Shown here: positions 1-10,290 of the stretch, one piece after another
Position numbering within the stretch: position 1 is the stretch's first letter
How the letters are laid out: the number at the start of each line of letters is the position of its first letter
NCBI GenBank assembly: GCA_032622095.1
Contig: CP136063.1
Span: 10,519,814-10,583,813 of the forward strand
Direction: 5' to 3'
DNA from: Siphonodentalium dalli
Lineage: Eukaryota; Mollusca; Scaphopoda; Gadilida; Siphonodentaliidae
Length of the DNA stretch: 64,000 nt
Notes under the pieces: model-generated
What the model saw: only the letters and a program-made list of their open reading frames with translations
Databases searched by the model: none
Told to the model about the DNA's origin: nothing
Translations under genes and position numbers: made by a program

Positions 1-291
1 TGTGTATAATCCTTACCTAGTTGATTGATGGCATCTCGATGCAGTCCCCCTCTCCATAACAATACTGATGTTAACAACTGGAGAAAGCAGCTTTTCCGCC
101 GATTTTGAGTATATAAAAGGGATGCTAATGCAAAGCCAATCTCTGGACGTGTGCTAGCATCACTGAAAAACAGATCACAATAAAAGCAGCTTTATTTGAC
201 CGAAGGCTTTTTAGAAATGAAACATGTCATTCTGGGAATAGCCATTGAATCAATAATTTATTTATTTTATTACATGATACATTCATTGCCG
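1..291. other. Left flank, no gene seen
   Basis: No ORF of note, RNA or clear repeat is visible before the MITE that begins at 296. The sequence is AT-rich intergenic or intronic DNA. Confidence 0.5.
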
Positions 292-719
292 TTAACCCTT
301 TACCCAACCAAATGGCCAAAAACACCCAAATAAAGCTTCAACAGCCTAAAATATCTCGTCTGTCTCAATAACACCATACAAATATGGATATCATTGGAAC
401 CGGTTCATTGACCACATTGTGATGTTACATTTATGCCCTGTGCCCATGCATTCTCTTATATATGCGAGTCGACCATAGGTCGCCTCGCATATATAAGAGA
501 ATGCATTGGCCTAAAAAAATCATTTTTTAACACTTTTTACCATTTTTTCTTACATTCTTTAACAATTTTTATAATAGTTTTCTACATTCTTTGACAATTT
601 TATCATTTTTAATGTGTTAAGCCAATGCATTCTCTTATATATGCGAGGCGACCTATGGTCAACTCGCATATATAAGAGAATGCATTGGCACAGGGCCGTT
701 CTGTTGGGTAAAGGGTTAA
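292..719. mobile_element. piggyBac-type MITE, complete, with TTAA target duplications
   Basis: The element runs 296-715 (420 bp) with TTAA on both sides (292-295 and 716-719). Its terminal inverted repeat is CCCTTTACCCAAC on the left and the complement on the right. A TTAA duplication with a CCC start is the piggyBac signature. There is no transposase, so it is non-autonomous. Two hairpins (about 443-511 and 621-690) each contain an inverted pair built on CCAATGCATTCTCTTATATA. Relatives with the same core lie at 20.06-20.22, 21.53-21.72 and 38.95-39.31 kb. The family assignment is inference from the ends and target site. Confidence 0.85.
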
Positions 720-760
720 ACCCATTCTATACTAATCTCATATATATTTTGAAGACCTCT

Positions 761-791
761 GTTTGTTTGTTTGTTTGTCTGTCTGTCTGTC
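761..791. repeat. (GTTT)n(GTCT)n microsatellite
   Basis: Tetranucleotide run passing from GTTT into GTCT. Runs of this type sit at the edges of many mollusc dispersed repeats. Here it directly precedes the 122-bp tandem repeat. Confidence 0.85.
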
Positions 792-878
792 ATTTATACA
801 AATCTACGATTCTCGACCGATCGGGACGAAACTTGGTACGTGTGTGTAGTTTGACCAGGCGGTGAACGTTGTCGTATT

Positions 879-1365
879 GGCGAGCCCGTGCGGCGCCCGC
901 TTCGCGCATGCGCAGACGAGATCTCGGAAACGGGTGGAGCCATCGACTTGAAATTTGCTATGTGAATGTATCTTGCCCCGGATACAAATTTTATCGGGTC
1001 GCCGACCCCGTGCGACACCAGCTTCGCGCATGCGCAGACGAGATATCGGAAACGGGTGGAGCTATCGACTTGAAATTTGCTATGTGAATGTATCTTGCCC
1101 CGGATACGAATTTTATCGGGTCGCCGAGCCCGTGCGACGCCAGCTTCGCGCATGCGCAGACCAGATCTCAGAAACGGGTGGAGCTATCGACTTGAAATTT
1201 GGTATGTAAATGTATCTTGCCCCGGATACGAATTTTATCGGGTCGCCGAGCCTGTGCGACGCCAGCTTCGCGCATGCGCAGACCAGATCTCGGAAACGGG
1301 TGGAGCTATCGACTTGAAATTTGGTTTTTGAATAGCTATCGACTTGAAATTTGGTTTTTGAATAG
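879..1365. repeat. 122-bp tandem repeat, about 4 copies
   Basis: The CGCATGCGCAG landmark recurs at 905, 1027, 1149 and 1271, exactly 122 bp apart. The array is GC-rich compared with its flanks. It ends in a short local duplication around 1327-1365. Reading frames stay open on both strands, but 122 is not a multiple of three and no two units share a frame, so I do not call these coding. Confidence 0.9.
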
Positions 1366-1558
1366 CCCGGACAACGTCGGGCTCATCGGCTAGTGATATA
1401 TATTGTATAACATTAGACAGTGTCAGGTGTACCCAAATGTATTATTGTTGCACAAACATGACCTTTGAATTCCAGTTTGTTTGTTTATGTTCCATACGCT
1501 ACCTCAAAATAAGACGAGGAATGAAGAATAATTGGTGTTGTTAACTGACATTGATATA

Positions 1559-1672
1559 CAGTAATGCCCTGAATAATCGACTCCATAACCACAGCAGAAT
1601 TATGGGTAATTTTTCAGGATTTAGTCAGAAATAGGGTTTGTTGCCATTCACCGGAAAGCTCTCACTGAGAAT
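1559..1672. mobile_element. Family A TIR element, left end only
   Basis: TA at 1557-1558 precedes CAGTAATGCCCTGAATAATC. About 110 bp match the left half of the complete family A copy at 41,921-42,132. The right end is absent. Confidence 0.7.
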
Positions 1673-1708
1673 ATGTTGAAGATAAATCCACTTATTAATT
1701 AGCTACGC

Positions 1709-1843
1709 GTTATTGGCCGTAATAAGTAAAACGCTGCCCACGTCATAAGTAACAAAAAGTCGGCCAATAAGTTGAAAACGCGGCCAATAAGTAACAAAAA
1801 GTCGGCCAATAAGTAAAAAAGCAGGCAATAAGTCAAGGTAAAG
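1709..1843. repeat. Short CCAAT-containing direct repeats upstream of the recombinase gene
   Basis: The motif CGGCCAATAAG or a close variant recurs several times (about 1753, 1782, 1803), with an inverted ATTGGCCG near 1709. It lies 80-200 bp before the first ATG of the downstream gene. Reiterated CCAAT boxes would suit NF-Y binding, but that is inference. They may simply be a decayed minisatellite. Confidence 0.45.
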
Positions 1844-3775
1844 TAAATTACTTAATATGCGATTGCGACGTTAACAGGTGAAACTCTCCGGTAATTGGCA
1901 TTCCGTACTAACTTTGATCATGGAGAACCTCGTATTTAGCTCGGCAAAAATGTTCGTTCTACGGAAGATATCTTACAGTTGCTGGCGGAAGATAGTTTGA
2001 TATTAGAACAATTATCGACTCAGGAAATGAACAGACTGGAAACAGTGAATATTTCAAGTGAATCGCCACGGAGATACGAGGAACTTGACACAGTTGATCC
2101 AATTCCTAACAGATTCAGGACCGTCAGTAATGAAGATTGTGACAACTTTTTAAAGGATAGTGTTAACAAGAATACATCAAACAAGATGAAGGGAGATGTG
2201 AAACTATTCCAAGATTGGGCAAGAGAAAACAACGAGTTGAGAGATATACACCACATTCCGTCATCAGAATTGGATAACCTGCTTCCAAGATTCATTCTCG
2301 GTGAGTTTTTTAATTTAAGTATATCAGTATTATCAATGAGCTGATGCGCCATACTAACCGTTAGAGGCCAGTTATTAGTTTTCACAATGTTTGACATTTT
2401 TCCTATCTTGTTATTGTTATACCCACCCCACGATTAATGAATGCATGCCTACCGTATCTAATTAATGTTAAATTAACATTCTGTCGCCTTGGACATTCAA
2501 TTTCACTTTGCTGTCGATATTTTATTATAGGAGTAAAGAAGAAGAACGACGAAGAATACGAACCTGATAGTCTGATATACAGTTTGGACAGGCATCTGCG
2601 AGAACAGAAATCAACCATCTGCATTAAGACGGACACTGCATTTAGCCACACCAGACGCTTTCTCGAGGCGAAGAGAAAACAATTAAAGAGTTTGGGACTA
2701 GGAAATAAAACAAACAGAGCGGAAGCATTGACAAAGGAAGAGATCGATATACTGTACGAGAAGCAGGTGTTAGAAGCAGGTAAGTTACTAAATTATTCGT
2801 CCATATAGATTTGAACTTATTTCAACATTAAAGTTATATTCTAGGTAATTAGAAATACTGCCTTTGAGCGCCAATCGATTATCAGTTCAAGAAGAAATTT
2901 GGCAGCATCAACATACTGTGACTACAACTCGAATGTGATAGTAATCTGGTATAGAACAATACAACACAAATAATGTGGCATTGAAATAAAAAGTGATGTA
3001 TATTACATTCTATCGTTTTAGGTAATCCAGAATCTTTGCTGAACACGATATGGCTTAATGTAGGAACGCTCTTTGGTCTAAGAGGTAGACAAGAACACAT
3101 GCAGTTGAAATGGGGTGACATCAACCTGAAGACCACAATGGACGGAAAGGAATATTTGGAGTTTAACGGTGAGTAAATGAACCGAATTATATACTTAACG
3201 ATATGATCAATGTTTTTTAAATACAAAAACAAATGGCCAAAAAAAAATAACTACATGAAACAAACATGGACAAGTAAATCACAAATGAATAAATAAATAA
3301 AAGAAAGTTCGGAAAGCAATATTTGGAGAATTAACCCATTTATATACATAAGTTATATACAAAGAATGTTTTTGTTTGTACGAAAACAAATAAATAAACA
3401 TACAAAAGTTCAAACTATAACAGCAAATGTATATGTTTGCACATTTATGTGTCTTTTTTAAATTTGTGAACCTTTCTTGTTCTATTAAATTCATAATCTA
3501 ATCGATCATTTATATCAGATTGAAATTAACTATTTTCAGAGAGATGTACCAAAACAAGAACTGGTGCAAAGAAGGGCAATTATCGTTTGCGGAGGAATCC
3601 AACCAACACTGTCCTATTGCAGCATACAAATCTTACTTGGATCACAGACCAACTGACATAAATCACGCAGAAGCTGGATTCTATCTCCGACCACTGTCGA
3701 AGCCTACCACTAATGTTTGGTACTCGCACCAACCTATCGGAAAAGACAAGCTTGGAAAGATAATGTCAAACATGG

Positions 3776-3902
3776 CCGTCAAAGCCGACCTAAAAGGGAG
3801 GAAAGTTAATCACTCTACGCGGAAGACATTCACTACCACTCTAATACAGGCAGACGTGGCCCGAACGCGGTTAATACAGGCAGACGTGGCCCGAACGCGG
3901 TT
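3776..3902 (+). repeat. First copy of duplicated recombinase exon segment (HxxR box)
   Basis: This segment of exon 4, starting at CCGTCAAAGCC and running through the HxxR box into two 30-bp minisatellite units, is repeated almost exactly at 4344-4470. The two copies flank about 440 bp of unrelated AT-rich sequence. Confidence 0.85.
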
Positions 3903-4343
3903 GTGCACTTATGCTGTGGTATTGCATGTATCTGACTACATATAGCGTATGTATGTATGCAGGATGTGGCGACATAGGCTTGTGAGTCTCACTCCACACA
4001 GCTTCGGTTAAATTGTTCAACAGTTGGAAATTATAAACCTGACACAATATTAATTGAAAGTTTCACGGCAACAATAAGTTGAAATTGTTCTCGTATATAA
4101 TTAAATGTAGTGTGCATTTCTTGTTTTAGACCAACATCGGAATATTTCCCTACATGTGTTCGAAATGTTCGTATGAAATCGACATTAGTTGGAAATTGTC
4201 GAACCTTAGGGGGTGTATGTTGTATAGTTTGCAGTGTCTCAACCATCTCCCGATGGTCAGTCAAAATTAAAATCAAGGCATGTGAGGTGTACCTGTTTGG
4301 AAATTCAAAGCCATGGGGAGAGGTGCAAATAAATTATGCTAAC

Positions 4344-4410
4344 CCGTCAAAGCCGACCTAAAAGGGAGGAAAGTTAATCACTCTACGCGGAAGACATTCA
4401 CTACCACTCT
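4344..4410 (+). repeat. Second copy of duplicated recombinase exon segment
   Basis: Direct repeat of 3776-3842, carrying the HxxR box again and leading straight into the expanded minisatellite. It shows that the array arose after or together with a local duplication inside the gene. Confidence 0.85.
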
Positions 4411-4810
4411 AATACAGGCAGGCGTGGCCCGAACGCGGTTAATACAGGCAGACGTGGCCCGAACGCGGTTAATACAGGCAGGCGTGGCCCCGAACGCGGT
4501 TAATACAGGCAGGCGTGGCCCGAACGCGGTTAATACAGGCAGACGTGGCCCCGAACGCGGTTAATACAGGCAGGCGTGGCCCCGAACGCGGTTAATACAG
4601 GCAGGCGTGGCCCCGAACGCGGTTAATACAGGCAGGCGTGGCCCCGAACGCGGTTAATACAGGCAGGCGTGGCCCCGAACGCGGTTAATACAGGCAGGCG
4701 TGGCCCCGAACGCGGTTAATACAGGCAGGCGTGGCCCCGAACGCGGTTAATACAGGCAGGCGTGGCCCCGAACGCGGTTAATACAGGCAGGCGTGGCCCC
4801 GAACGCGGTT
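4411..4810. repeat. 30/31-bp coding-derived minisatellite, 13 units
   Basis: Thirteen head-to-tail units fill exactly 400 bp: three of 30 bp (units 1, 2 and 4) and ten of 31 bp. Each begins AATACAGGCAGRCGTGGCC. The 30-bp form encodes ten residues, LIQADVARTR, which follow the recombinase HxxR box in exon 4. The 31-bp form has an extra C and shifts frame. The array ends in the codons that lead into AQLSGWKS, so it lies inside the coding sequence. Confidence 0.95.
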
Positions 4811-5162
4811 GCGCAATTAAGTGGGTGGAAATCGTTACAAACTATATACAAATACTCAGCGCCGTCTGTGGCCCAGCAGCAAGAAGCATCACAGAATATA
4901 GCAGGAGTTATTGTTCCGAGAAAATCGGGCGAGTTAAGCATAAATGAGAACGATTTGACATCTGCAAGTACATGTTCTACCAGTGCCTCAAGAAGTTCAC
5001 ATAGATATGAGTCAAATGAAAGCGGACTGCAAGGACTTTCGTTGTTATCTGGGGCAACAATACACGGAGGAACAATACATATAAATATAACGCCAAGTAG
5101 AAAGAGACAATAATGTGAAGTCGCTACCACAAGTTCCTCACAGAGTTCCCAAAGTTCACAAG

Positions 5163-5206
5163 AATAAAATTTGCTGCAAATTTTGAATAATTGTTACTTT
5201 AATAAA
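5163..5206 (+). terminator. Polyadenylation signals of the recombinase gene
   Basis: Two AATAAA hexamers (5163-5168 and 5201-5206) lie 50-90 bp after the stop codon at 5111-5113. Confidence 0.5.
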
Positions 5207-5277
5207 CATGATACATTTATGTTTATATTGTCTTCCTGTGGAACAACACAATACTCCATCGTTAATTAATAAAATAC

Positions 5278-5399
5278 TTATTAATTGGTTGTTTCCATAT
5301 TGGCCGAGTTATGAGGCCTCAGTTTGTCGTATTGGCCTTCGGCCGCACGACAGACCTCGGCCTCATAACTCGGCCAATATGGAAACAACCAATTAATAA
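5278..5399. repeat. Near-perfect palindrome, arms about 50 bp
   Basis: The left arm from 5278 (ATTAATTGGTTGTTTCCATA) is mirrored by the right arm ending at 5399, with a loop of about 20 bp containing GGCCTTCGGCC. It could extrude as a cruciform or be a minimal foldback element. It lies just past the recombinase poly(A) signals. Confidence 0.85.
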
Positions 5400-5481
5400 C
5401 ATATAATATTACTGCTCAATAATGATTGTTTTCGAGGCTATTTTGATTGTTCTGTTTACCAGTCCATTTCTTTGTAAACAT

Positions 5482-5665
5482 AGTTACTGGGATATAAAAT
5501 CGAAGACCCCTGTCCAGAAACACTTCTATCAAGTAATAACGACCCCGCTCATTACCGGGATATAAAATCGAAGACCCCTGTCCAGAAACACTACTATCGA
5601 GTATAAAATCGAAGACCCCTGTCCAGAAACACTTCTATCGAGTAATATTGATTATACTTCGAAAT
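5482..5665. mobile_element. Family F MITE fragments, tandem partial copies
   Basis: Three copies of a subterminal piece of family F (GGGATATAAAATCGAAGACC and onward) occur in tandem, at about 5490, 5560 and 5597. The full-length relative is at 38,084-38,626. Confidence 0.7.
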
Positions 5666-5834
5666 CAGTTTCATTTTTTAGCTAAATGTAGGCAGTTACA
5701 GCGTTGTGACGTCATAACGTCATTTGTCTCTGAGAGCCAGAATCCAAACATGACTGAACGTGGCATGTCGCCTTCGCTTAATTGCAGCAACGTGCATTGT
5801 AGTCTATAGCATTCACTATATACATTACAATATA

Positions 5835-7287
5835 CTGTTATGCCCTAAGTAAATGGCCCATCTAACTGAAGTGGCACCCCAGTTTAACTGTGTTCCGTTT
5901 TAACCTAACTGCGGTTATAAGATGCGTTTAAAACGCAAGAGAACCAAATAAATTGTGCGGTTAAAACGGATACGTCGCGGTTAAACCGGTATATGTCGCT
6001 CTTAATGGAACAGATACCATATGGCGTATATGGCGTGTCATGTTTTAGTTGCAATGCTCGTTAGACAATTAAGTTAGCACAAATAACATGCCAGTGTCCC
6101 TTTCAATATCAATATTTTTTGCTGTGGATCTTCTATTTATTTTGGATAAATAGAACGGACATTCATATACCAATATTTTTTGTTTTGGGTAAACGGAAGA
6201 TTTTGATGTATGGTGTGAAAAAATAAAAGTGTTTTTGTGTGTTTTATTTATTTTTGGATTTCTTTTTATTATAATGTTGTATACTTTATAGTAGCCTTTT
6301 GGTGAAAATAACAGTTGGGCTAACCCCGACGGGTAATCGAAATCCTTATGGCACATTTTCGACTTTAACCATCGATAAAATAAATATTTATATAATTATA
6401 TATAGATATAATTATTCAACAATTTAGCTGACGAGTGCCGGTCACTTTCAATGTAAGGAAAACGCGTTTAAAATGGATCAACCGCAAAACGGAAAAAAAC
6501 GCATTCAAACGGATCAAATGGCCACTGAATTTCAAACGGATTTGAGTGGATATTTATATAATAATATAAAGTGGGTGTTAGAGTCCCACACATGCATCAT
6601 AAATGTAAAGTGAGAGAAACAATACATAGTCATAAAATGCGTTTAAACGGAACAACCGCACTCTTCAAACATCGGGCATTATTCAGATATCGGAAACCGA
6701 TATTTAAATTTTCCGATCTTGCATTCGTTGCTATATAATCATAATTTTAACTACAAACGTGACACGCCAGCGAGATTCGCGAATTGCGTATGTACTATTA
6801 CTAGTATTAAATTCAGCACTCTACTTTGCTTCAAACATAAGCATGTATTTTTTCACAAGCCGAACAACGGACGTACCGGTATACTAGAACATATACGTCA
6901 AAATTATACAGTTTTCAACAAGTCGGGATTAAAACATAAAATATATCGTGTTGAGTACCGATGGTGATAACAAAAACATACAATCAACTCCTGTTCGATT
7001 ATGAAGTTACCACTTTGCCGTGATCATTAAAACACAAAACGATAACATACACTGGTAGATGCATGGGTAGTACCCCTCTCTTTCCCATTAAATATTCAAA
7101 TACCGGAAGGTTAACGTTTATGTGCGGTGTAACCGCAGTTAAGGGTTATTAACTGCGGTAACCTAACCGCATGTAACTGCGATGCCACCGCAGTTACGGC
7201 AAATAACTGCGGTGCAGTTACGGTTTAACCGCAGTTGTAAACGGATTATAACTGCAGTTAATGGGTCATTTACTTAGGGCATAACAG
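5835..7287 (-). mobile_element. Family C TIR element, copy 1 (1.45 kb)
   Basis: The TIR is CTGTTATGCCCTAAGTAAAT with TA on each side (5833-5834 and 7288-7289). It is inverted relative to the copies at 12.6 and 14.7 kb. Subterminal zones are dense in AACTGCGGTTA-like motifs. No transposase ORF is present. The internal AT-rich part is shared with copy 2 but mostly missing from copy 3. Confidence 0.85.
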
Positions 7288-7479
7288 TAGTGCCTTTATC
7301 AAAGGCCAATAGGCTATATTAAGGCATTATGTACTTATTGAAGTCCACTGGCATCCAAAACGATCTACACTAACAATCAAGAATTTGAGTAGCTGACATG
7401 CGTATAGGCCTAATATATATGCATATAGTGCCATGACTATTTGCAAGATCCTTGCATATTATCATATTATTAATTATAC

Positions 7480-8095
7480 TTCGAATATATTCTGGTCTAA
7501 AAATGCAGGTTCTTTAATGAAGGAATAATAATGGTTACTGTTAACAGAGACCAGAAATTTTATAGCGGAATTTTGTCACAAATGTTAATTTGACTCATTA
7601 TCACTTATAACTAAATGTATGGAATAAAACAATACAAACAATCTGGAACATTTGACGGTCGGAACATAGCTATCGCTATTCTCAAAGTAATTGACCAGAA
7701 AAACAGGGTGATACCCCGGTCATGACCGCGGTGATACCGGTAATAAACGGTAGCGGTATCGAGATGGTCATGGTGGTGGAGTTACGGTATTGGGCGATGA
7801 TACCGCGGTCTTTTAGCGGGCACCGCATTAATTTTGTTGAATACCGCGGTGATTTTCATGGAACTCTTTGAGGGGAGGTATTTACTCACACATACTTGTT
7901 CGCGTTAACAAGCGGTATCAGTACCGCGGTATTGGAGGATACCGCGGTATAGAACCGCCATATTAACGGGGTGACACCTGGTTATTGGTGGTCAATTGCT
8001 TTAAGTATAGCGGTATGGGAACACCTTAATGATCTCTATCGCTACAGCCTATGGTATCACCTGAATTGTCTATACTAAGAATTGAACTTAAAGTG
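7480..8095. mobile_element. Family F MITE, partial, interrupted by a D element
   Basis: 7480-7670 and 8016-8095 align with neighbouring stretches of the F copy at 38,084-38,626, for example the TTAACAGAGACCA and GGTATCACCTGAAT landmarks. The gap between them is exactly the D element 7673-8013, so D inserted into an existing F copy. Confidence 0.75.
7673..8013 (+). mobile_element. Family D TIR element, copy 1
   Basis: The termini are YCGCTATTCTCAAAGTAATT and the matching ACTTTAAGTATAGCGG, with TA on both sides (7671-7672 and 8014-8015). The interior is built from repeated TACCGCGGTA-like palindromes. It has no coding capacity. Confidence 0.85.
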
Positions 8096-8214
8096 TCCCA
8101 TTTAATCATCTCAGTCTATAATAAAATATTCAAAAATAAAACAAATATTAATTTATACAAGCATTTTCAGGCAGAGATCTTCATATGCTAAAATGCCATT
8201 ACTGTTGAGTTTTA

Positions 8215-8826
8215 GTGGATCTACGTAGTAATTCATACCTGTGTAGATCACATGCGACCGTCACCATAGCCATGAAGACACTATGTAACATACGACCATC
8301 ACCATAGCCATGAAGACACTATGTAACATAGTTATATGTAGTAATTCATACCTGTGTAGGTCATACCGCTATACTTAAAGTAATTGACCACCAATAACGT
8401 GGTGTCACCCCGTTAATATGGCGGTACTATACCGCGGTATCCTCCAATACCGCGGTACTGATACCGCTTGTTAACGCGAACAAGTATATGTGAGTAAATA
8501 CCTCCCCTCAAAGAGTTCCATGAAAATCACTGCGGTATTCAACAAAATTAATGCGGTGCCCGCTAAAAGACCGCGGTATCATTTAACGCCCAATACCGTA
8601 ACTCCACCGCCATGACAGTCTCGATACCGCTACCGCTTATTACCGGTATCACCGCGGTCATGACCGGGGTATCACCCCGTTTTTCTGGTCAATTACTTTG
8701 AGAATAGCGGTATGCGACCATCACCATAGCCATGAAGACACTATGTAACATAGTTATACGTAGTAATTCATACCTGTGTAGGTCACCTGCAACCGTCACC
8801 ATAGCCATGAAGACACTATGTAACAT
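8215..8826. repeat. Short tandem repeat split by a D element
   Basis: Units containing CCATAGCCATGAAGACACTA and ATTCATACCTGTGTAGGTCA recur before 8366 and after 8710. The intervening 345 bp is a D element, so the repeat predates that insertion. Confidence 0.75.
8366..8710 (-). mobile_element. Family D TIR element, copy 2
   Basis: Inverted relative to copy 1. TA flanks at 8364-8365 and 8711-8712, with CCGCTATACTTAAAGTAATT at the left end. It interrupts the tandem repeat at 8215-8826. Confidence 0.85.
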
Positions 8827-8959
8827 CGGACATTTCTCCTTAAAATCCAACAACGTCTCCTCCCATGAGAAATTACGGATATTTGTCAGGTTAACCTCCT
8901 TACATAACGAGAAACCATGTTTAGTTAGCGACCTGTAATAACAATTAAGGATTTCTGCA

Positions 8960-9450
8960 AATTAAAGGTACTCAATCCGATCAGAGGTCCCAATCTCAAC
9001 AGATTCCAACAACAACAATCCGATCAGAGGATCCTATATTACTATTTCTTTGGCTTTGGGGGTAAAAAATATTTGATTCAAGTCGAGGAACCCATCAAAC
9101 AAAGCTCAGAGTTATTAGATATTGATTTTTGAAATTTGTTATTTCCTCGTGATGAGTACTAATAATTGCCCCCAATTTCATAACCTGTTCGAGATGTGTA
9201 CACCAAAACACTATTCAAACAGACAAGGATGGATAACTCTAAAATCAAGTGGTAATAATAACGCAATTTTGACTGTGTTCTGGGCCAGAAAGTATTCCCG
9301 ATAATGAAAAATAATAGATTTCTAAAATCGATATCTAACAAATCTGAGCTTTGATGGGTGACTTCCTCGACTTGAATCAAATATTTTTTACCCCCGAAGC
9401 CATTGAAATAGTAAATGAGAAGAGTTTTATCGGATTGAGTACCTTTAATT
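8960..9450. repeat. Imperfect inverted repeat (foldback)
   Basis: The left arm begins AATTAAAGGTACTCAATCCG at 8960 and its complement ends at 9450. The match continues inward through a shared stretch with GGGGGTAAAAAATATTTGAT. The arms have unequal indels. A 60-aa ORF in the loop looks like chance. Confidence 0.75.
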
Positions 9451-9469
9451 GGGAGGTGAGGGTCAAAGG

Positions 9470-9608
9470 TCAGCCCTAAACCACGACACATAAACAAGCG
9501 AAGTATATACATGTATAAATACCATGAGAAGTTAGGGTCAGCTCTAGACCATTTACACATCGACGTACATGTATATATAAAAAAACATTTACACATACAC
9601 AAGCGATG
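9470..9608. repeat. Degenerate repeat with GCGATGTACATGTATATA motif
   Basis: This block (TAGGGTCAGC, TTTACACATACACAAGCGATGTA) recurs at 12,488-12,617, 13,820-13,980 and 14,553-14,612. It was one repeat field that later insertions (B, C2, the GACA element, C3) split. Confidence 0.7.
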
Positions 9609-10290
9609 TACAGCTATGCTCTAATTAATCGACCCATTTAACGAGGTTATGGGCCGGTCATGACTGCGGTCATACCACCACTACACCGCGGTCATGCGGT
9701 AGTACACTGCGGCCATGCGGTAGTACACCGCGGTCATACGGTAGTACACCGCGGCCATGCGGTAGTACACCGCGGTCATACGGTAATACACCGCAATGCG
9801 CGGTGACACGCGGTATCTGACCGCGGTCATGTTGGAAGTCCACCGCGGTAATCTAGACCGTTACCGGCATACACCGCGGTAGTATTTTCCGCAACCGCCT
9901 TACACCGTGGTCATTCCCCGTCGTGTCAACCGCGTTCGAATAATCTGCCGCGATAAAAACCTGCTTTTTCTTTTCCTTTTGGAAGACTCAAGGTAAGAAT
10001 TTCGATCTGTCTTGTTCAGGTTGGCCTATAATTTGCGTTATTATATAGTAAGAAACTGACCTTACATTCATTCCTCGCGCCAAACTAAATTTATTTTAGA
10101 GTACTGACGTCTTCAATGGTTGACGTCCCCACGTAATTCCTTGAACCAAATGATTTTTGTGTTGGTGAAATGTGCACATGGCGATCGCATAATTATCTTG
10201 CTCGAACCAAAAAGCCATTTTAATTCTTAATCGCGCACGCCTTATCCATATACCATATCACGAATAAACAGACGCTCTTTATTTGGCACG

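Larger units (their letters stand above)
1920..5113 (+). pseudogene. Crypton / KIAA1958-type tyrosine recombinase gene, disrupted
   Basis: Tyrosine recombinase-like protein of the Crypton/DUF3504 type. Exon-like blocks are 1920-2300, 2531-2779, 3022-3168 and 3540-3902, with the C-terminal block at 4811-5113. The first three introns have clean GT..AG borders and all are phase 1. Visible catalytic signatures are RGRQEHM (exon 3, box I arginine), NHSTRK (H-x-x-R, exon 4) and the IYKYS tyrosine in the last block. Exon 1 holds the N-terminal helical region seen before such domains. Damage: the ATG at 1920 is out of frame with the main exon 1 frame, where TTTAG could alternatively be an acceptor. 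The start of exon 4 (KTRTG) is in a different frame from the rest of that exon. A partial duplication and a minisatellite separate the HxxR box from the tyrosine. AATAAA signals follow at 5163 and 5201. It could be a decayed Crypton transposon or a domesticated gene. No terminal repeats were found to decide. Confidence 0.8.

Noticed and set aside
794-1393. ORFs of 64-119 aa across the 122-bp tandem repeat
   Set aside because: The period is not a multiple of three, so each unit is read in a different frame. No domain is visible on either strand.
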